A stretch of 35,827 bases of DNA, taken from contig CAKUGQ010000019.1 in NCBI GenBank assembly GCA_934654755.1, positions 1 to 35,827 of the forward strand. The letters are read 5' to 3'. Position numbers and translations under genes: made by a program. Within the stretch, counting starts at the first letter, position 1. Each line of letters begins with the position of its first letter. The stretch is from an uncultured Oscillospiraceae bacterium (lineage in GTDB: Bacteria; Bacillota; Clostridia; Oscillospirales; Oscillospiraceae). The notes below the pieces were generated by a model. That model was not told where the DNA came from and did no database searches. It was given only the letters and a program-made list of their open reading frames with translations. Of this stretch, positions 1 through 7,939 are shown one piece after another.

Positions 1-2
1 GG

Positions 3-73
3 AGGTTCCTTTTTCTAGGCATAGCTAAAGCTTTTTGGAACCACCGGCACTGCCGGTGGTTTTCTTTCTACAA
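3..73 (-). mobile_element. Left copy of the terminal inverted repeat, probable insertion-element end
   Basis: These 71 bases are an exact reverse complement of 35757-35827. Read outward they contain a strong hairpin (ACCACCGGCA/TGCCGGTGGT) followed by an AT-rich stretch. An identical sequence at both window ends in opposite orientation is what an assembler leaves when contigs break at a multicopy repeat. A subterminal hairpin and no visible long terminal inverted repeats would suit an IS200/IS605-type end, but no transposase is present, so the family is inference. Confidence 0.6.
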
Positions 74-78
74 TAAAG

Positions 79-109
79 CGCAGCCTTCCATTCGGAGGGC
101 TGCGTTTTT
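79..109. terminator. Rho-independent terminator at the end of the rluD operon
   Basis: An 11-bp stem (79-89 with 94-104, one G-U pair) closes a four-base loop. On the plus side it is followed by five T; on the minus side by CTTTATTG. It lies about 20 bases past the stop of the minus-strand pseudouridine synthase gene, so it should end that operon, and it may also stop transcripts entering from the terminal repeat. Confidence 0.75.
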
Positions 110-125
110 GCATCCGGTCGATACT

Positions 126-1031
126 TCAGCTTTTTTTCTGCAAGCACTTCAGGGCGGCGGTGAACTCGTCGGGAAGAGGACAGGTCACATGGATCCGTTC
201 GCCCGTGCGTGGGTGGAGAAATTGCAGCTCGCGCGCATGGAGCGCCTGCGAGTGCAGCCCCAGCTCCGGCTTTTGAATGCCGTAAAGCGGGTCGCCCGCG
301 ATAGGGTGGCGGATATAAGCCATGTGTACGCGGATCTGGTGCGTGCGTCCGGTCTCCAGCTTACAGCGCAGATGGGTATACTGCCCATAGCGCGCAATGA
401 CCTGCCAATGCGTTACGGCGGGACGGCTGTTTTTCTCCGTTACGGCCATGCGCTTGCGATCGGTTGGGTGACGGCCGATGGGTGCGTCAACCGTGCCGGA
501 ATCCTCGCGGAAGCCGCCGCGCACGATGCACTCATAGGTGCGCGAAAGACTGCGATCCTTAAGCTGCTCGCTCAGAGCGTGGTGGGCAAAGTCGTTCTTT
601 GCCACGATGAGCAGGCCGGTCGTGTCCCGGTCGATGCGGTGGACAATGCCGGGACGCTTTTCTCCGCCGATGCCAGACAAGCTTTCGCCGCAGTGGTGCA
701 GCAGTGCGTTGACCAGCGTGCCGTCGGCATGACCGGCAGCGGGATGGACGACCATGCCCTTGGGCTTGTTGACCACGAGCACGTCTTCGTCCTCGTAGAT
801 TACCTCCAACGCAATGTCCTGTGCCTCGACCGGCACTTCGCACAGCTCCGGCACGGACAGCTCGTAAACCGCTCCCGCTTCGGTCTTGGCATTTTTTTTG
901 ACGGGAAGACCGTTGCGGATCACGTTGCCCTGCTCCAGCAGGCGTTGGACGGCGCTGCGGGACAGCTCCGGGGCTTCACGCGCCAGGAATACGTCGACGC
1001 GCTCTCCCGCCGCTTCAGCTCGGATCCGCAT
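126..1031 (-). CDS. rluD: RluA/RluD-family 23S rRNA pseudouridine synthase
   Basis: The enzyme isomerises uridine to pseudouridine in structured RNA, by family most likely in 23S rRNA. The N-terminus carries an S4 RNA-binding domain (from MRIRAEAAGERVDVFLA), followed by the catalytic domain with the family motif HRIDRDTTGLLIVAK, whose Asp is the nucleophile. I chose the ATG at 1029-1031 because it begins the S4 domain and gives a normal ~301-residue protein. An upstream in-frame ATG at 1067 would add 12 residues unlike the family. Neither has a clear Shine-Dalgarno, and the gene overlaps the end of lspA by 17 bases, so translational coupling is likely. It is the last gene of the csoR-lepA-rnhA-lspA run. 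The exact target uridine cannot be assigned from sequence; the RluA family has several paralogues. Confidence 0.93.
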   Translation of the reverse strand: MRIRAEAAGERVDVFLAREAPELSRSAVQRLLEQGNVIRNGLPVKKNAKTEAGAVYELSVPELCEVPVEAQDIALEVIYEDEDVLVVNKPKGMVVHPAAGHADGTLVNALLHHCGESLSGIGGEKRPGIVHRIDRDTTGLLIVAKNDFAHHALSEQLKDRSLSRTYECIVRGGFREDSGTVDAPIGRHPTDRKRMAVTEKNSRPAVTHWQVIARYGQYTHLRCKLETGRTHQIRVHMAYIRHPIAGDPLYGIQKPELGLHSQALHARELQFLHPRTGERIHVTCPLPDEFTAALKCLQKKS

Positions 1032-1491
1032 CGGGTTTTTTGCGCGTTGTGCACAGCACATAGACAATCAGGGCAAAGCAGCCCACGGTGATAAAGCAGT
1101 CGGCAACATTAAAGACGGGGAAATTGACAAAATCCAGCGCGATCATATCCGTAACCGAACCGCGCGTGAGACGGTCGATCAGATTACCGATGCCGCCGCC
1201 GGCGATGGCAAACAGGCAAATCAGTTCAAATCTGGACGAGAGCCATTTCTTCCATAGCATCACGCCAAACAACGCCAGAAAGACAAACAGCACGAGGACA
1301 AAAACCCACGTCTGTCCCTCGAGAATCGACCAGGCTGCGCCGATGTTTTCGGCGTGCGTGATGTGAAAAATCCCGAGAATGCTCCGTGACGGAAGCCTGC
1401 CGGCTTCGTTTGCGGCGCGCACAAGTGCTTTTGTCCACTGGTCGAGGCCGATGATCGCGGCGGTCATTGCCGCCATAACAGCATAGAACAT
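1015..1491 (-). CDS. lspA: Lipoprotein signal peptidase (signal peptidase II)
   Basis: This membrane aspartyl protease removes signal peptides from prolipoproteins after lipid attachment. The 158-residue length is typical. Four hydrophobic segments are visible, near residues 5-15, 63-82, 90-105 and 130-150. The two catalytic-Asp motifs are present: GNLIDRL and FNVADCFITVG. A good ribosome binding site (GGAGGG) lies five bases before the ATG. The gene overlaps the downstream pseudouridine synthase, and the lspA-rluD pairing is common in Firmicutes, which supports both calls. Confidence 0.96.
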   Translation of the reverse strand: MFYAVMAAMTAAIIGLDQWTKALVRAANEAGRLPSRSILGIFHITHAENIGAAWSILEGQTWVFVLVLFVFLALFGVMLWKKWLSSRFELICLFAIAGGGIGNLIDRLTRGSVTDMIALDFVNFPVFNVADCFITVGCFALIVYVLCTTRKKPDADPS

Positions 1492-1557
1492 AGCGTCCCT
1501 CCAATGTGCGGAAGGTGCGGCTTCCGAAAACCGAACGATTTTACGGATTTCGGATCG

Positions 1558-2001
1558 TCACCTTCCGGCGTATTTTTTGCTCTCCGCGACGGCCAGACGG
1601 TCGCAGCGGTTGTTTTTTTCATTTTCGGCGTGACCCTTGACCCAGTGCCATGTCACGCTGTGTGTTTCCAGCAGAGGCAAAAGCTGCTGCCAGAGATCGA
1701 CGTTCAGTGCGGGCTTTTTGTCGGCCTTGATCCAGCCTTTTGCGCGCCAGCCGTAGACCCAGCGCTTGTCCACTGCGTCAAACACATATTTGGAGTCGGT
1801 ATACAATTCGACGGCGCACGGTTCCCTGAGCGCCCGGAGCGCTTCAATGACGCCGGACAGCTCCATGCGGTTGTTTGTCGTTTGCGCTTCGCCGCCGGAC
1901 AGCTCCTTTTCCAGACCGTTCCATTCCAGAATCGCACCCCAGCCGCCGGGGCCGGGATTGCCGGAGCAGGCGCCGTCGGTATAGATCGTGACCGTTTTCA
2001 T
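1558..2001 (-). CDS. rnhA: Ribonuclease HI
   Basis: The enzyme cleaves the RNA strand of RNA-DNA hybrids. The 147-residue protein begins MKTVTIYTDGACSGNPGPGG, the classic RNase HI opening with the first catalytic Asp. A second acidic residue is in NRMELSGVIEAL, a third in LYTDSKYV, and the His-containing WHWVKGHAENEKN motif is followed by the last Asp (NRCDRLA). Its ATG overlaps the lepA stop by four bases (ATGA), so it is coupled to lepA. About 66 non-coding bases separate it from lspA. Confidence 0.96.
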   Translation of the reverse strand: MKTVTIYTDGACSGNPGPGGWGAILEWNGLEKELSGGEAQTTNNRMELSGVIEALRALREPCAVELYTDSKYVFDAVDKRWVYGWRAKGWIKADKKPALNVDLWQQLLPLLETHSVTWHWVKGHAENEKNNRCDRLAVAESKKYAGR

Positions 2002-3803
2002 TCGTCCATTTTCAGAACCGCCATGAACGCCTCGGACGGCACCGAGACCGTGCCGAAGGTGCGCATACGCTTCTTGCCCTCCTTCTGCTTTTCCAGCAGC
2101 TTCTTTTTACGGGTGATGTCGCCGCCGTAGCACTTGGCCAGCACGTCCTTGCGCAGCGCTTTAATTGTCTCGCGGGCGATGATCTTGCCGCCGATGGCTG
2201 CCTGTACGGGAATCTCAAACATCTGGCGCGGAATGTTTTCCTTGAGCTTCTCACATATTTTTCTCGCGCGGGCGTAGGCGTTGTCGGCAAAGAGAATGAA
2301 CGAAAGGGCGTCAACAATCTCGCCGTTGAGCAGGATATCGAGCTTTACAAGCCGCGAGGGACGGTAGCCGTCCATTTCATAGTCCAGTGAGCCATAGCCG
2401 CGCGTCCGGGATTTAAGCGCATCGAAGAAATCGTAAATGATCTCGTTAAGGGGCATGAAGTAGTGCAGCTCCACGCGCCCCGCATCAAGATACTTCATAT
2501 CCCGGTACTCTCCGCGCCTCTGCTGGCACAGCTCCATGATGTTGCCGACATACTCCGGCGGCGTAAGGATGCTGGCGCGGACAAACGGCTCCTCGCAGAG
2601 CTGAATTTCAGCGGGATCGGGGTAGTTGAGCGGTGTGTAGACCTCCACGACCTCACCGTTGGTTTTGGTGATGCGGTAGACAACGTTTGGCGCGGTGGTA
2701 ATCAGATCGAGGTTATATTCCCGCTCCAGCCGTTCCATAATAATCTCCATATGCAGCAGCCCCAGAAAGCCGCAGCGGAAGCCGAAGCCCAATGCGATGG
2801 AGCTTTCCTGCGTGTAGGACATGGAGGCATCGTTGAGCTTGAGCTTTTCCAGTGCGTCGCGCAGATCGCCGTATTTGCTGCCGTCGGCGGGGTAAACGCC
2901 GGAGTAAACCATCGGCTGCACGGCCTTATAGCCGGGAAGCGGTTCGGAACAGGGCTCGTCCGCACCGGTTACGGTGTCGCCTACACGGGTATCGGCGACG
3001 GTTTTGATGGAGGCGGTCAGGTAGCCGACTTCACCGGCGCCCAGCGCGTCGCAGGGGTCCATCCCCGTCGGTGAAAGTGTGCCGACCTCGACGATCTTGT
3101 ATTGCGCGCCCGTGGCCATCATGCGGATATCCATGCCGGGGCGCAGCACGCCGTTTTTTACGCGCAGATAGACGATAACGCCGCGATAGGAGTCATATTG
3201 ACTGTCGAAAATCAGCGCCTGCACGGGTGCGGCGCGGTCGCCCTTCGGGGCAGGGACGTTCTTCACTACGTCTTCCAGAACGGCGCGGATGTTGATGCCG
3301 TTTTTCGCCGAGATCTCCGGCGCGTCCAGTGCGGGAAGACCGATGACATCTTCGATCTCGTGTTTGACCTCCTCGGGACGGGCGGCGGGCAGGTCGATCT
3401 TGTTGACGACGGGCAGCACCTCCAACCCCGCATCAATGGCGAGGTAGGTGTTTGCCAGCGTCTGCGCTTCGATGCCCTGCGAAGCATCTACGACCAGAAT
3501 TGCACCTTCGCAGGCCGCCAGAGAACGGGAAACCTCATAGTTAAAGTCCACATGACCCGGCGTATCGATGAGGTTCAGCGTATAGTCCTCGCCGTCATCC
3601 GCATGGTAGCGCAGACGCACGGCACGAGCCTTGATGGTAATGCCGCGCTCGCGCTCCAGCTCCATGGAGTCGAGGATCTGGTCCTCCATTTCGCGCTTGT
3701 CTATGGTATTGCATTCCTCCAGCAGACGGTCGGCCAGGGTGGATTTGCCGTGGTCGATGTGCGCGACGATGCAGAAATTCCGAAGTTTGCTTAAATCGGT
3801 CAT
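1998..3803 (-). CDS. lepA: Elongation factor 4 (LepA), ribosomal back-translocase GTPase
   Basis: LepA is a translational GTPase that acts on stalled or pre-translocation ribosomes. The 601-residue length is standard. The G domain shows the P-loop AHIDHGKSTLADRLL, the DTPGHVDF G3 motif and the NKIDLP G4 motif. It continues through domain II, EF-G-like domains III and V, and the LepA-specific C-terminal domain ending in the DITRKKKLLEKQKEGKKRM region. It lies ten bases after the CsoR-type gene and overlaps rnhA, so it is probably transcribed from the promoter ahead of the regulator. Confidence 0.98.
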   Translation of the reverse strand: MTDLSKLRNFCIVAHIDHGKSTLADRLLEECNTIDKREMEDQILDSMELERERGITIKARAVRLRYHADDGEDYTLNLIDTPGHVDFNYEVSRSLAACEGAILVVDASQGIEAQTLANTYLAIDAGLEVLPVVNKIDLPAARPEEVKHEIEDVIGLPALDAPEISAKNGINIRAVLEDVVKNVPAPKGDRAAPVQALIFDSQYDSYRGVIVYLRVKNGVLRPGMDIRMMATGAQYKIVEVGTLSPTGMDPCDALGAGEVGYLTASIKTVADTRVGDTVTGADEPCSEPLPGYKAVQPMVYSGVYPADGSKYGDLRDALEKLKLNDASMSYTQESSIALGFGFRCGFLGLLHMEIIMERLEREYNLDLITTAPNVVYRITKTNGEVVEVYTPLNYPDPAEIQLCEEPFVRASILTPPEYVGNIMELCQQRRGEYRDMKYLDAGRVELHYFMPLNEIIYDFFDALKSRTRGYGSLDYEMDGYRPSRLVKLDILLNGEIVDALSFILFADNAYARARKICEKLKENIPRQMFEIPVQAAIGGKIIARETIKALRKDVLAKCYGGDITRKKKLLEKQKEGKKRMRTFGTVSVPSEAFMAVLKMDE

Positions 3804-3813
3804 ATTCGTGTTC

Positions 3814-4155
3814 CTACTTTATAAATTTATCGATGGCTTCGCAGAGATTCAGTATCGCTTCGTCGTCGCCGTCTTCCACGGCATCTACGACACAGTGACG
3901 CAAATGATCCTGCAGGATTACTTTACCGGTGCTCTCCAGCGCGGCGCGGACGGCAGCAAGCTGTACCAGAACCTCTGTGCAGTCCACATCTTCATCGACC
4001 ATGCGGCGCACCTTTTCCAGATGTCCGGCGGCGCGCGCCAGCCGGTTCATCACCAGCTTTTTGCTCTCGTGGGTGTGCGTGTGGTGACTGTGCGTGTGTT
4101 TGTGTGCATGGTCATGTTCGTGGATGACCGGGGCGTTTTCTTTTCCGGAATGCAT
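3814..4155 (-). CDS. csoR: CsoR-family metal-sensing transcriptional repressor with His-rich N-terminus
   Basis: This is an all-helical DUF156/CsoR-RcnR-FrmR regulator of 113 residues. The ATG at 4155 is preceded by GGGAGGTGG at good spacing; a longer open frame upstream lacks such a site. The copper-type ligand pattern is visible: Cys59 (DVDCTEV) and His84 with Cys88 (QDHLRHC), matching the Cys-His-Cys set of Cu(I) sensors. Residues 12-29 form an extension with ten histidines, which could hold extra metal. It heads the operon with lepA, rnhA, lspA and rluD, with ten bases to lepA. No copper pump or chaperone lies nearby, so its regulon is elsewhere or the co-transcription is incidental. Specificity for Cu over Ni, formaldehyde or persulfide is inferred from the ligand pattern. 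Confidence 0.88.
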   Translation of the reverse strand: MHSGKENAPVIHEHDHAHKHTHSHHTHTHESKKLVMNRLARAAGHLEKVRRMVDEDVDCTEVLVQLAAVRAALESTGKVILQDHLRHCVVDAVEDGDDEAILNLCEAIDKFIK

Positions 4156-4188
4156 GACGTTCCACCTCCCAGCATAATGATTCACGAT

Positions 4189-4217
4189 ATTATAACATGA
4201 TCCGCCGCGCTTGAAAA
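4189..4217 (-). promoter_or_regulatory. Predicted sigma-A promoter for the csoR-lepA operon
   Basis: On the minus strand an extended -10 (TGTTATAAT; hexamer 4189-4194) lies 17 bases after a weak -35 (TTTTCA, 4212-4217). It sits 34 bases before the CsoR start and is divergent from the hrcA promoter, with an A7T7 tract between the two that could act as an UP element. Confidence 0.6.
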
Positions 4218-4276
4218 GCCCTGATTTCCCTCCGATGGCGCCGAAAAAAATTTTTTTCAAAAACTACGGAAACCAC

Positions 4277-4305
4277 TTGACAAAAACGAAAAGGGGGAGT
4301 ATAGT
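4277..4305 (+). promoter_or_regulatory. Sigma-A promoter of the hrcA operon
   Basis: TTGACA at 4277-4282 and TATAGT at 4300-4305 are separated by 17 bases. The CIRCE operator begins five bases after the -10, so HrcA bound there would block initiation. Confidence 0.88.
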
Positions 4306-4309
4306 GTGC

Positions 4310-4336
4310 TTAGCACTCGGGGACAAAGAGTGCTAA
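4310..4336 (+). promoter_or_regulatory. CIRCE operator (HrcA binding site)
   Basis: The canonical inverted repeat TTAGCACTC - 9 bases - GAGTGCTAA is present with perfect arms. It lies in the transcription start region of hrcA-grpE-dnaK-dnaJ, giving the classical HrcA feedback loop: GroE-assisted HrcA represses until heat shock titrates the chaperonin. Confidence 0.98.
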
Positions 4337-4360
4337 CAGACTGCGAAGGGGAGTGCCAGA

Positions 4361-5413
4361 ATGGAGCTGTCAGAGCGAAAGCAAAAGATTCTGAAGGCGA
4401 TCGTCGACCTGTATATCCGCACCGCCGAGCCGGTTGGATCAAAGACCATCGCCCAGCTTCCGGATATGGATTTTTCCCCTGCGACGATTCGCAACGAAAT
4501 GGCGGAGCTGACCAGTCTGGGATTTCTGGAGCAGCCGCATACCTCTGCCGGCCGTATCCCCAGCCCGACGGGCTACCGCTTCTACATCGACCGGCTCATG
4601 CAGGACTACCGTTTGAGTGTGGACGAAACGCAGTCGATCAATCGCGCGATGGAGGATCGCCTGCAGGAATTCGACCGTGCGATGTCACAGGTCGGCAAGT
4701 TCGTTTCGAGATTGACCAATCTTCCGGCGTATGCCATGACCGCCCATACCGTCGGCGTGTCGGTGAAGCATTTTGAACTGCTGATGGCCGAGCGCGGGAG
4801 CTTTATCCTCGTCGTAATGACATCGGACGATGCGGTGAAGAACCGCCTCATTAAGCTTCCGCTGAGCGTTACGGAGCAGGATCTTAAACTGCTGAGCGCC
4901 GTTCTGAATGCGGGGCTGACCGGTCTTGCGCCGGAGCAGCTTACCGCCGAGGTTATCGAGCGCATTACACGCAGCGCGGGCGCTGCGGCAAGCCTCGTGC
5001 CCGTTGTGGTGGACTTCACCGTGCAGGTGTTGGAGGACAGCCGCCGCGCGCAGGTGTATGTGACCGGTCAGAGCCGCCTGCTCGGTCACCCGGAGTATCA
5101 GGACGTCGATAAGGCGCAGGCCGTGCTCGGTGCGCTTGATGAGGAGACCATCTCCCATCTGCCCGCCAAGCTTGGCGACAGCAACCCCGTTCAGATTCTT
5201 GTGGGTCCCGAAAACATCGCCGAGGAGCTGAAGGACACCTCCGTCGTGATGACTCGTTTCGACATCGGCGACGGGATGCAGGGCATGATCGGCGTGGTTG
5301 GCCCGCAGCGAATGGATTACGCACAGATCACAGCAAGATTGAGCTACTTTGCCGAGGGTCTCGGCCGGATGTTTTCCAAACCGGAGCTGCCCGAAGCAAA
5401 GAAGGAGGAATAA
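4361..5413 (+). CDS. hrcA: Heat-inducible transcription repressor HrcA
   Basis: HrcA represses class I heat-shock genes through the CIRCE element found just upstream. The 350-residue length matches the family. The N-terminal winged-helix domain opens with LSERKQKILKAIVDLYIRT and includes SPATIRNEMAELTSLGFLEQPHTSAGRIP; the rest is the GAF-like and dimerisation part. An AAGGGGAG ribosome binding site precedes the ATG. The gene is first in the operon, three bases ahead of grpE, so it is autoregulated. Confidence 0.98.
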   Translation: MELSERKQKILKAIVDLYIRTAEPVGSKTIAQLPDMDFSPATIRNEMAELTSLGFLEQPHTSAGRIPSPTGYRFYIDRLMQDYRLSVDETQSINRAMEDRLQEFDRAMSQVGKFVSRLTNLPAYAMTAHTVGVSVKHFELLMAERGSFILVVMTSDDAVKNRLIKLPLSVTEQDLKLLSAVLNAGLTGLAPEQLTAEVIERITRSAGAAASLVPVVVDFTVQVLEDSRRAQVYVTGQSRLLGHPEYQDVDKAQAVLGALDEETISHLPAKLGDSNPVQILVGPENIAEELKDTSVVMTRFDIGDGMQGMIGVVGPQRMDYAQITARLSYFAEGLGRMFSKPELPEAKKEE

Positions 5414-5416
5414 ACC

Positions 5417-5971
5417 TTGAGCAACAAAAAGAAAGAGGCAGAAACGACCGAACAGAGCGCACAGACCACACGACAGACCGCCGCGGAAGCGGCCGAGGTT
5501 CCCGCCGAGGCTCCCGAGGCGGATCAGACGGCTGCCGTGCTTGACGAGGCGAGAGCCGCGCAGGCACGTGAGCACGAGCAGTACCTGCGCCTTGCGGCGG
5601 AATACGACAACTTCCGCAAACGCTCGGCGAAAGAAAAGGACGGTATTTATCAGGACGCCAAAGCAGAGACGGCGAAGAAATTCTTGCCGGTCTACGACAA
5701 TCTGGAACGTGCCCTGAAGAACGAGACCGCCGACACCGCCTATAAAAAGGGCGTGGAAATGACAATGAACGAGCTGGTCAAGATTCTGGCTGCGCTGGAG
5801 ATTATCCCCTTTGGCGCGGCGGGAGAGGCATTCGACCCGCAGCGGCACAACGCCGTGATGCACATCGAGGACGAAACGCTTGGCGAGAACGTTGTTGCAG
5901 AGGTCTTCCAGACCGGCTTTGCCATGGGCGAGCGGGTGATCCGCTTCGCGATGGTCAAGGTCGCGAACTGA
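5417..5971 (+). CDS. grpE: GrpE nucleotide-exchange factor
   Basis: GrpE releases ADP from DnaK. The start is a TTG at 5417, preceded by AAGGAGGAATAAACC, where the Shine-Dalgarno overlaps the hrcA stop. The first ~50 residues are acidic, Ala-rich and low in complexity. The long dimerisation helix follows (REHEQYLRLAAEYDNFRKR), then the C-terminal beta domain with AFDPQRHNAVMH and the family end ERVIRFAMVKVAN. The length of 184 residues is normal. Confidence 0.97.
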   Translation: MSNKKKEAETTEQSAQTTRQTAAEAAEVPAEAPEADQTAAVLDEARAAQAREHEQYLRLAAEYDNFRKRSAKEKDGIYQDAKAETAKKFLPVYDNLERALKNETADTAYKKGVEMTMNELVKILAALEIIPFGAAGEAFDPQRHNAVMHIEDETLGENVVAEVFQTGFAMGERVIRFAMVKVAN

Positions 5972-6026
5972 AACGGCCCATATAAAATCCGTAAAAAATC
6001 TCTTGATATATTGGAGGAACTGAACT

Positions 6027-7853
6027 ATGGCTAACAATAAAATTATCGGTATCGATCTCGGTACTACGAATTCCTGCGTGGCAGTGATGGAGGGCGGCGA
6101 GCCCGTCGTTATCGCCAACGCCGAAGGTAACCGTACCACCCCGTCCGTCGTCGCATTCTCCAAGACCGGAGAGCGCATGGTCGGTCAGGTCGCAAAGCGT
6201 CAGGCCGTGACCAATGCCGACCGCACCATTTCTTCGATCAAGCGCCACATGGGCACCGATTACAAAGTCGATATTGACGGCAAGAAATATACCCCGCAGG
6301 AGATCTCCGCAATGATCCTGCGCAAGCTGAAGGCAGACGCGGAAGCCTACCTCGGTACGACCGTTTCCGAGGCCGTCATCACCGTTCCGGCATATTTCAA
6401 CGACGCGCAGCGTCAGGCTACCAAGGATGCCGGAAAGATTGCCGGCCTTGAGGTCAAGCGTATTATCAACGAACCGACGGCTGCCGCACTGGCTTACGGC
6501 GTCGATAAGGAAGCTGAGCAGAAAATTATGGTCTATGACCTCGGCGGCGGTACCTTCGACGTGTCCATCCTTGACATCGGCGACGGCGTCATCGAAGTGC
6601 TTGCCACGAACGGCAACACCCATCTCGGCGGCGACGATTTCGATAAGTGCATTATGGATTATCTCGTTGCAGAGTTCAAAAAGACCGAGGGCATTGACCT
6701 GTCCGGCGATAAGGTTGCCATGCAGCGTCTGAAGGAAGCGGCCGAAAAGGCAAAGATCGAGTTGTCCGGTGTGACCTCCTCGACCATCAATCTGCCGTAT
6801 ATCACCGCGGATGCCAACGGCCCGAAGCATCTGGATGTTACGCTCACCCGTGCGAAGTTCAATGAGCTGACCGCACACCTGGTCGAAGCAACACTGAAAC
6901 CCGTCCGTCAGGCAATGGCCGACGCAGGAATTCAGGCCGGCGACCTTTCCAAGGTTCTGCTCGTCGGCGGCTCGTCCCGTATCCCCGCCGTGCAGGAGGC
7001 TGTCAAGGCCATTACCGGCAAGGAAGGCTTCAAGGGTATCAACCCCGATGAGTGCGTCGCGGTTGGTGCGGCCATTCAGGGCGGCGTTCTTGGCGGCGAT
7101 GTGAAGGGTTTGCTGCTGCTGGATGTAACTCCGCTGTCTCTGGGCATTGAGACAATGGGCGGCGTGTTTACCCGCCTGATCGACCGCAATACCACCATCC
7201 CGACTCGCAAGAGCCAGATTTTCTCCACCGCAGCGGATAACCAGACCTCTGTCGAGGTCCATGTGCTGCAGGGCGAGCGTGAAATGGCTGCCTATAACAA
7301 GACGCTCGGCAAGTTCCATCTTGACGGTATTGCTCCCGCGCCGCGCGGCGTGCCGCAGATCGAGGTCAGCTTCGATATCGATGCCAACGGTATCGTAAAC
7401 GTCTCGGCAAAGGATCTTGGTACCGGCAAGGAGCAGAAGATTACCATTACCGCTTCATCCAACCTCTCCAAAGAGGACATCGATAAGGCCGTTAAGGAGG
7501 CCGAGCAGTTTGCGGCCGAGGATAAGCAGCGCAAGGACGAGGTCGACACGCACAACGCCGCCGATCAGGTTATCTACCAGACCGAGAAGACGCTGAATGA
7601 GCTGGGCGACAAGGTCAGCGATTCCGACAAGGCGCCCGTGCAGGCCGCGCTGGAGGAACTGAAGGAGAAAAACAAGGGCAACGACGTGCAGGCCATCAAG
7701 GATGCTACCGATAAGCTCCAGAAGGCGTTCTACGCCATCTCCGAGAAGCTCTATAAGAACGCTGTACCGCAGGACGGTCAGAATCCGCAGGGCAGCAATC
7801 AGCCCGGTGACGACGGCGTCGTAGACGCAGACTTCGAGGAAGTCAAGGACTAA
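6027..7853 (+). CDS. dnaK: Molecular chaperone DnaK (Hsp70)
   Basis: DnaK is the ATP-dependent Hsp70 chaperone acting with the DnaJ and GrpE encoded beside it. The 608-residue protein starts with IGIDLGTTNSCVAVMEGG, has the phosphate-binding VYDLGGGTFDVSIL and the LLVGGSSRIPAVQ motif, a linker (LLLLDVTPLSLGIETMGG), the substrate-binding domain and an acidic tail ending in EEVKD. The nucleotide-binding domain is short around KRHMGTDYKVDIDGKKY, as in Gram-positive DnaK. GGAGG is well spaced before the ATG. Confidence 0.99.
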   Translation: MANNKIIGIDLGTTNSCVAVMEGGEPVVIANAEGNRTTPSVVAFSKTGERMVGQVAKRQAVTNADRTISSIKRHMGTDYKVDIDGKKYTPQEISAMILRKLKADAEAYLGTTVSEAVITVPAYFNDAQRQATKDAGKIAGLEVKRIINEPTAAALAYGVDKEAEQKIMVYDLGGGTFDVSILDIGDGVIEVLATNGNTHLGGDDFDKCIMDYLVAEFKKTEGIDLSGDKVAMQRLKEAAEKAKIELSGVTSSTINLPYITADANGPKHLDVTLTRAKFNELTAHLVEATLKPVRQAMADAGIQAGDLSKVLLVGGSSRIPAVQEAVKAITGKEGFKGINPDECVAVGAAIQGGVLGGDVKGLLLLDVTPLSLGIETMGGVFTRLIDRNTTIPTRKSQIFSTAADNQTSVEVHVLQGEREMAAYNKTLGKFHLDGIAPAPRGVPQIEVSFDIDANGIVNVSAKDLGTGKEQKITITASSNLSKEDIDKAVKEAEQFAAEDKQRKDEVDTHNAADQVIYQTEKTLNELGDKVSDSDKAPVQAALEELKEKNKGNDVQAIKDATDKLQKAFYAISEKLYKNAVPQDGQNPQGSNQPGDDGVVDADFEEVKD

Positions 7854-7867
7854 GACAGAATCTCGAA

Positions 7868-7890
7868 GCGGGGCGGCTTCGCCGCCCCGC
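7868..7890 (+). other. Strong GC hairpin between dnaK and dnaJ
   Basis: A perfect 10-bp stem (7868-7877 with 7881-7890) closes a TTC loop 15 bases after the dnaK stop. No T-tract follows, so it is more likely an mRNA processing or 3'-stability structure than a terminator, and may lower dnaJ output relative to dnaK. Confidence 0.6.
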
Positions 7891-7939
7891 TCGCCTGCTT
7901 TCCGGCAGGTGCATCGAGCTTCCATAAGAAGGTGGACGC

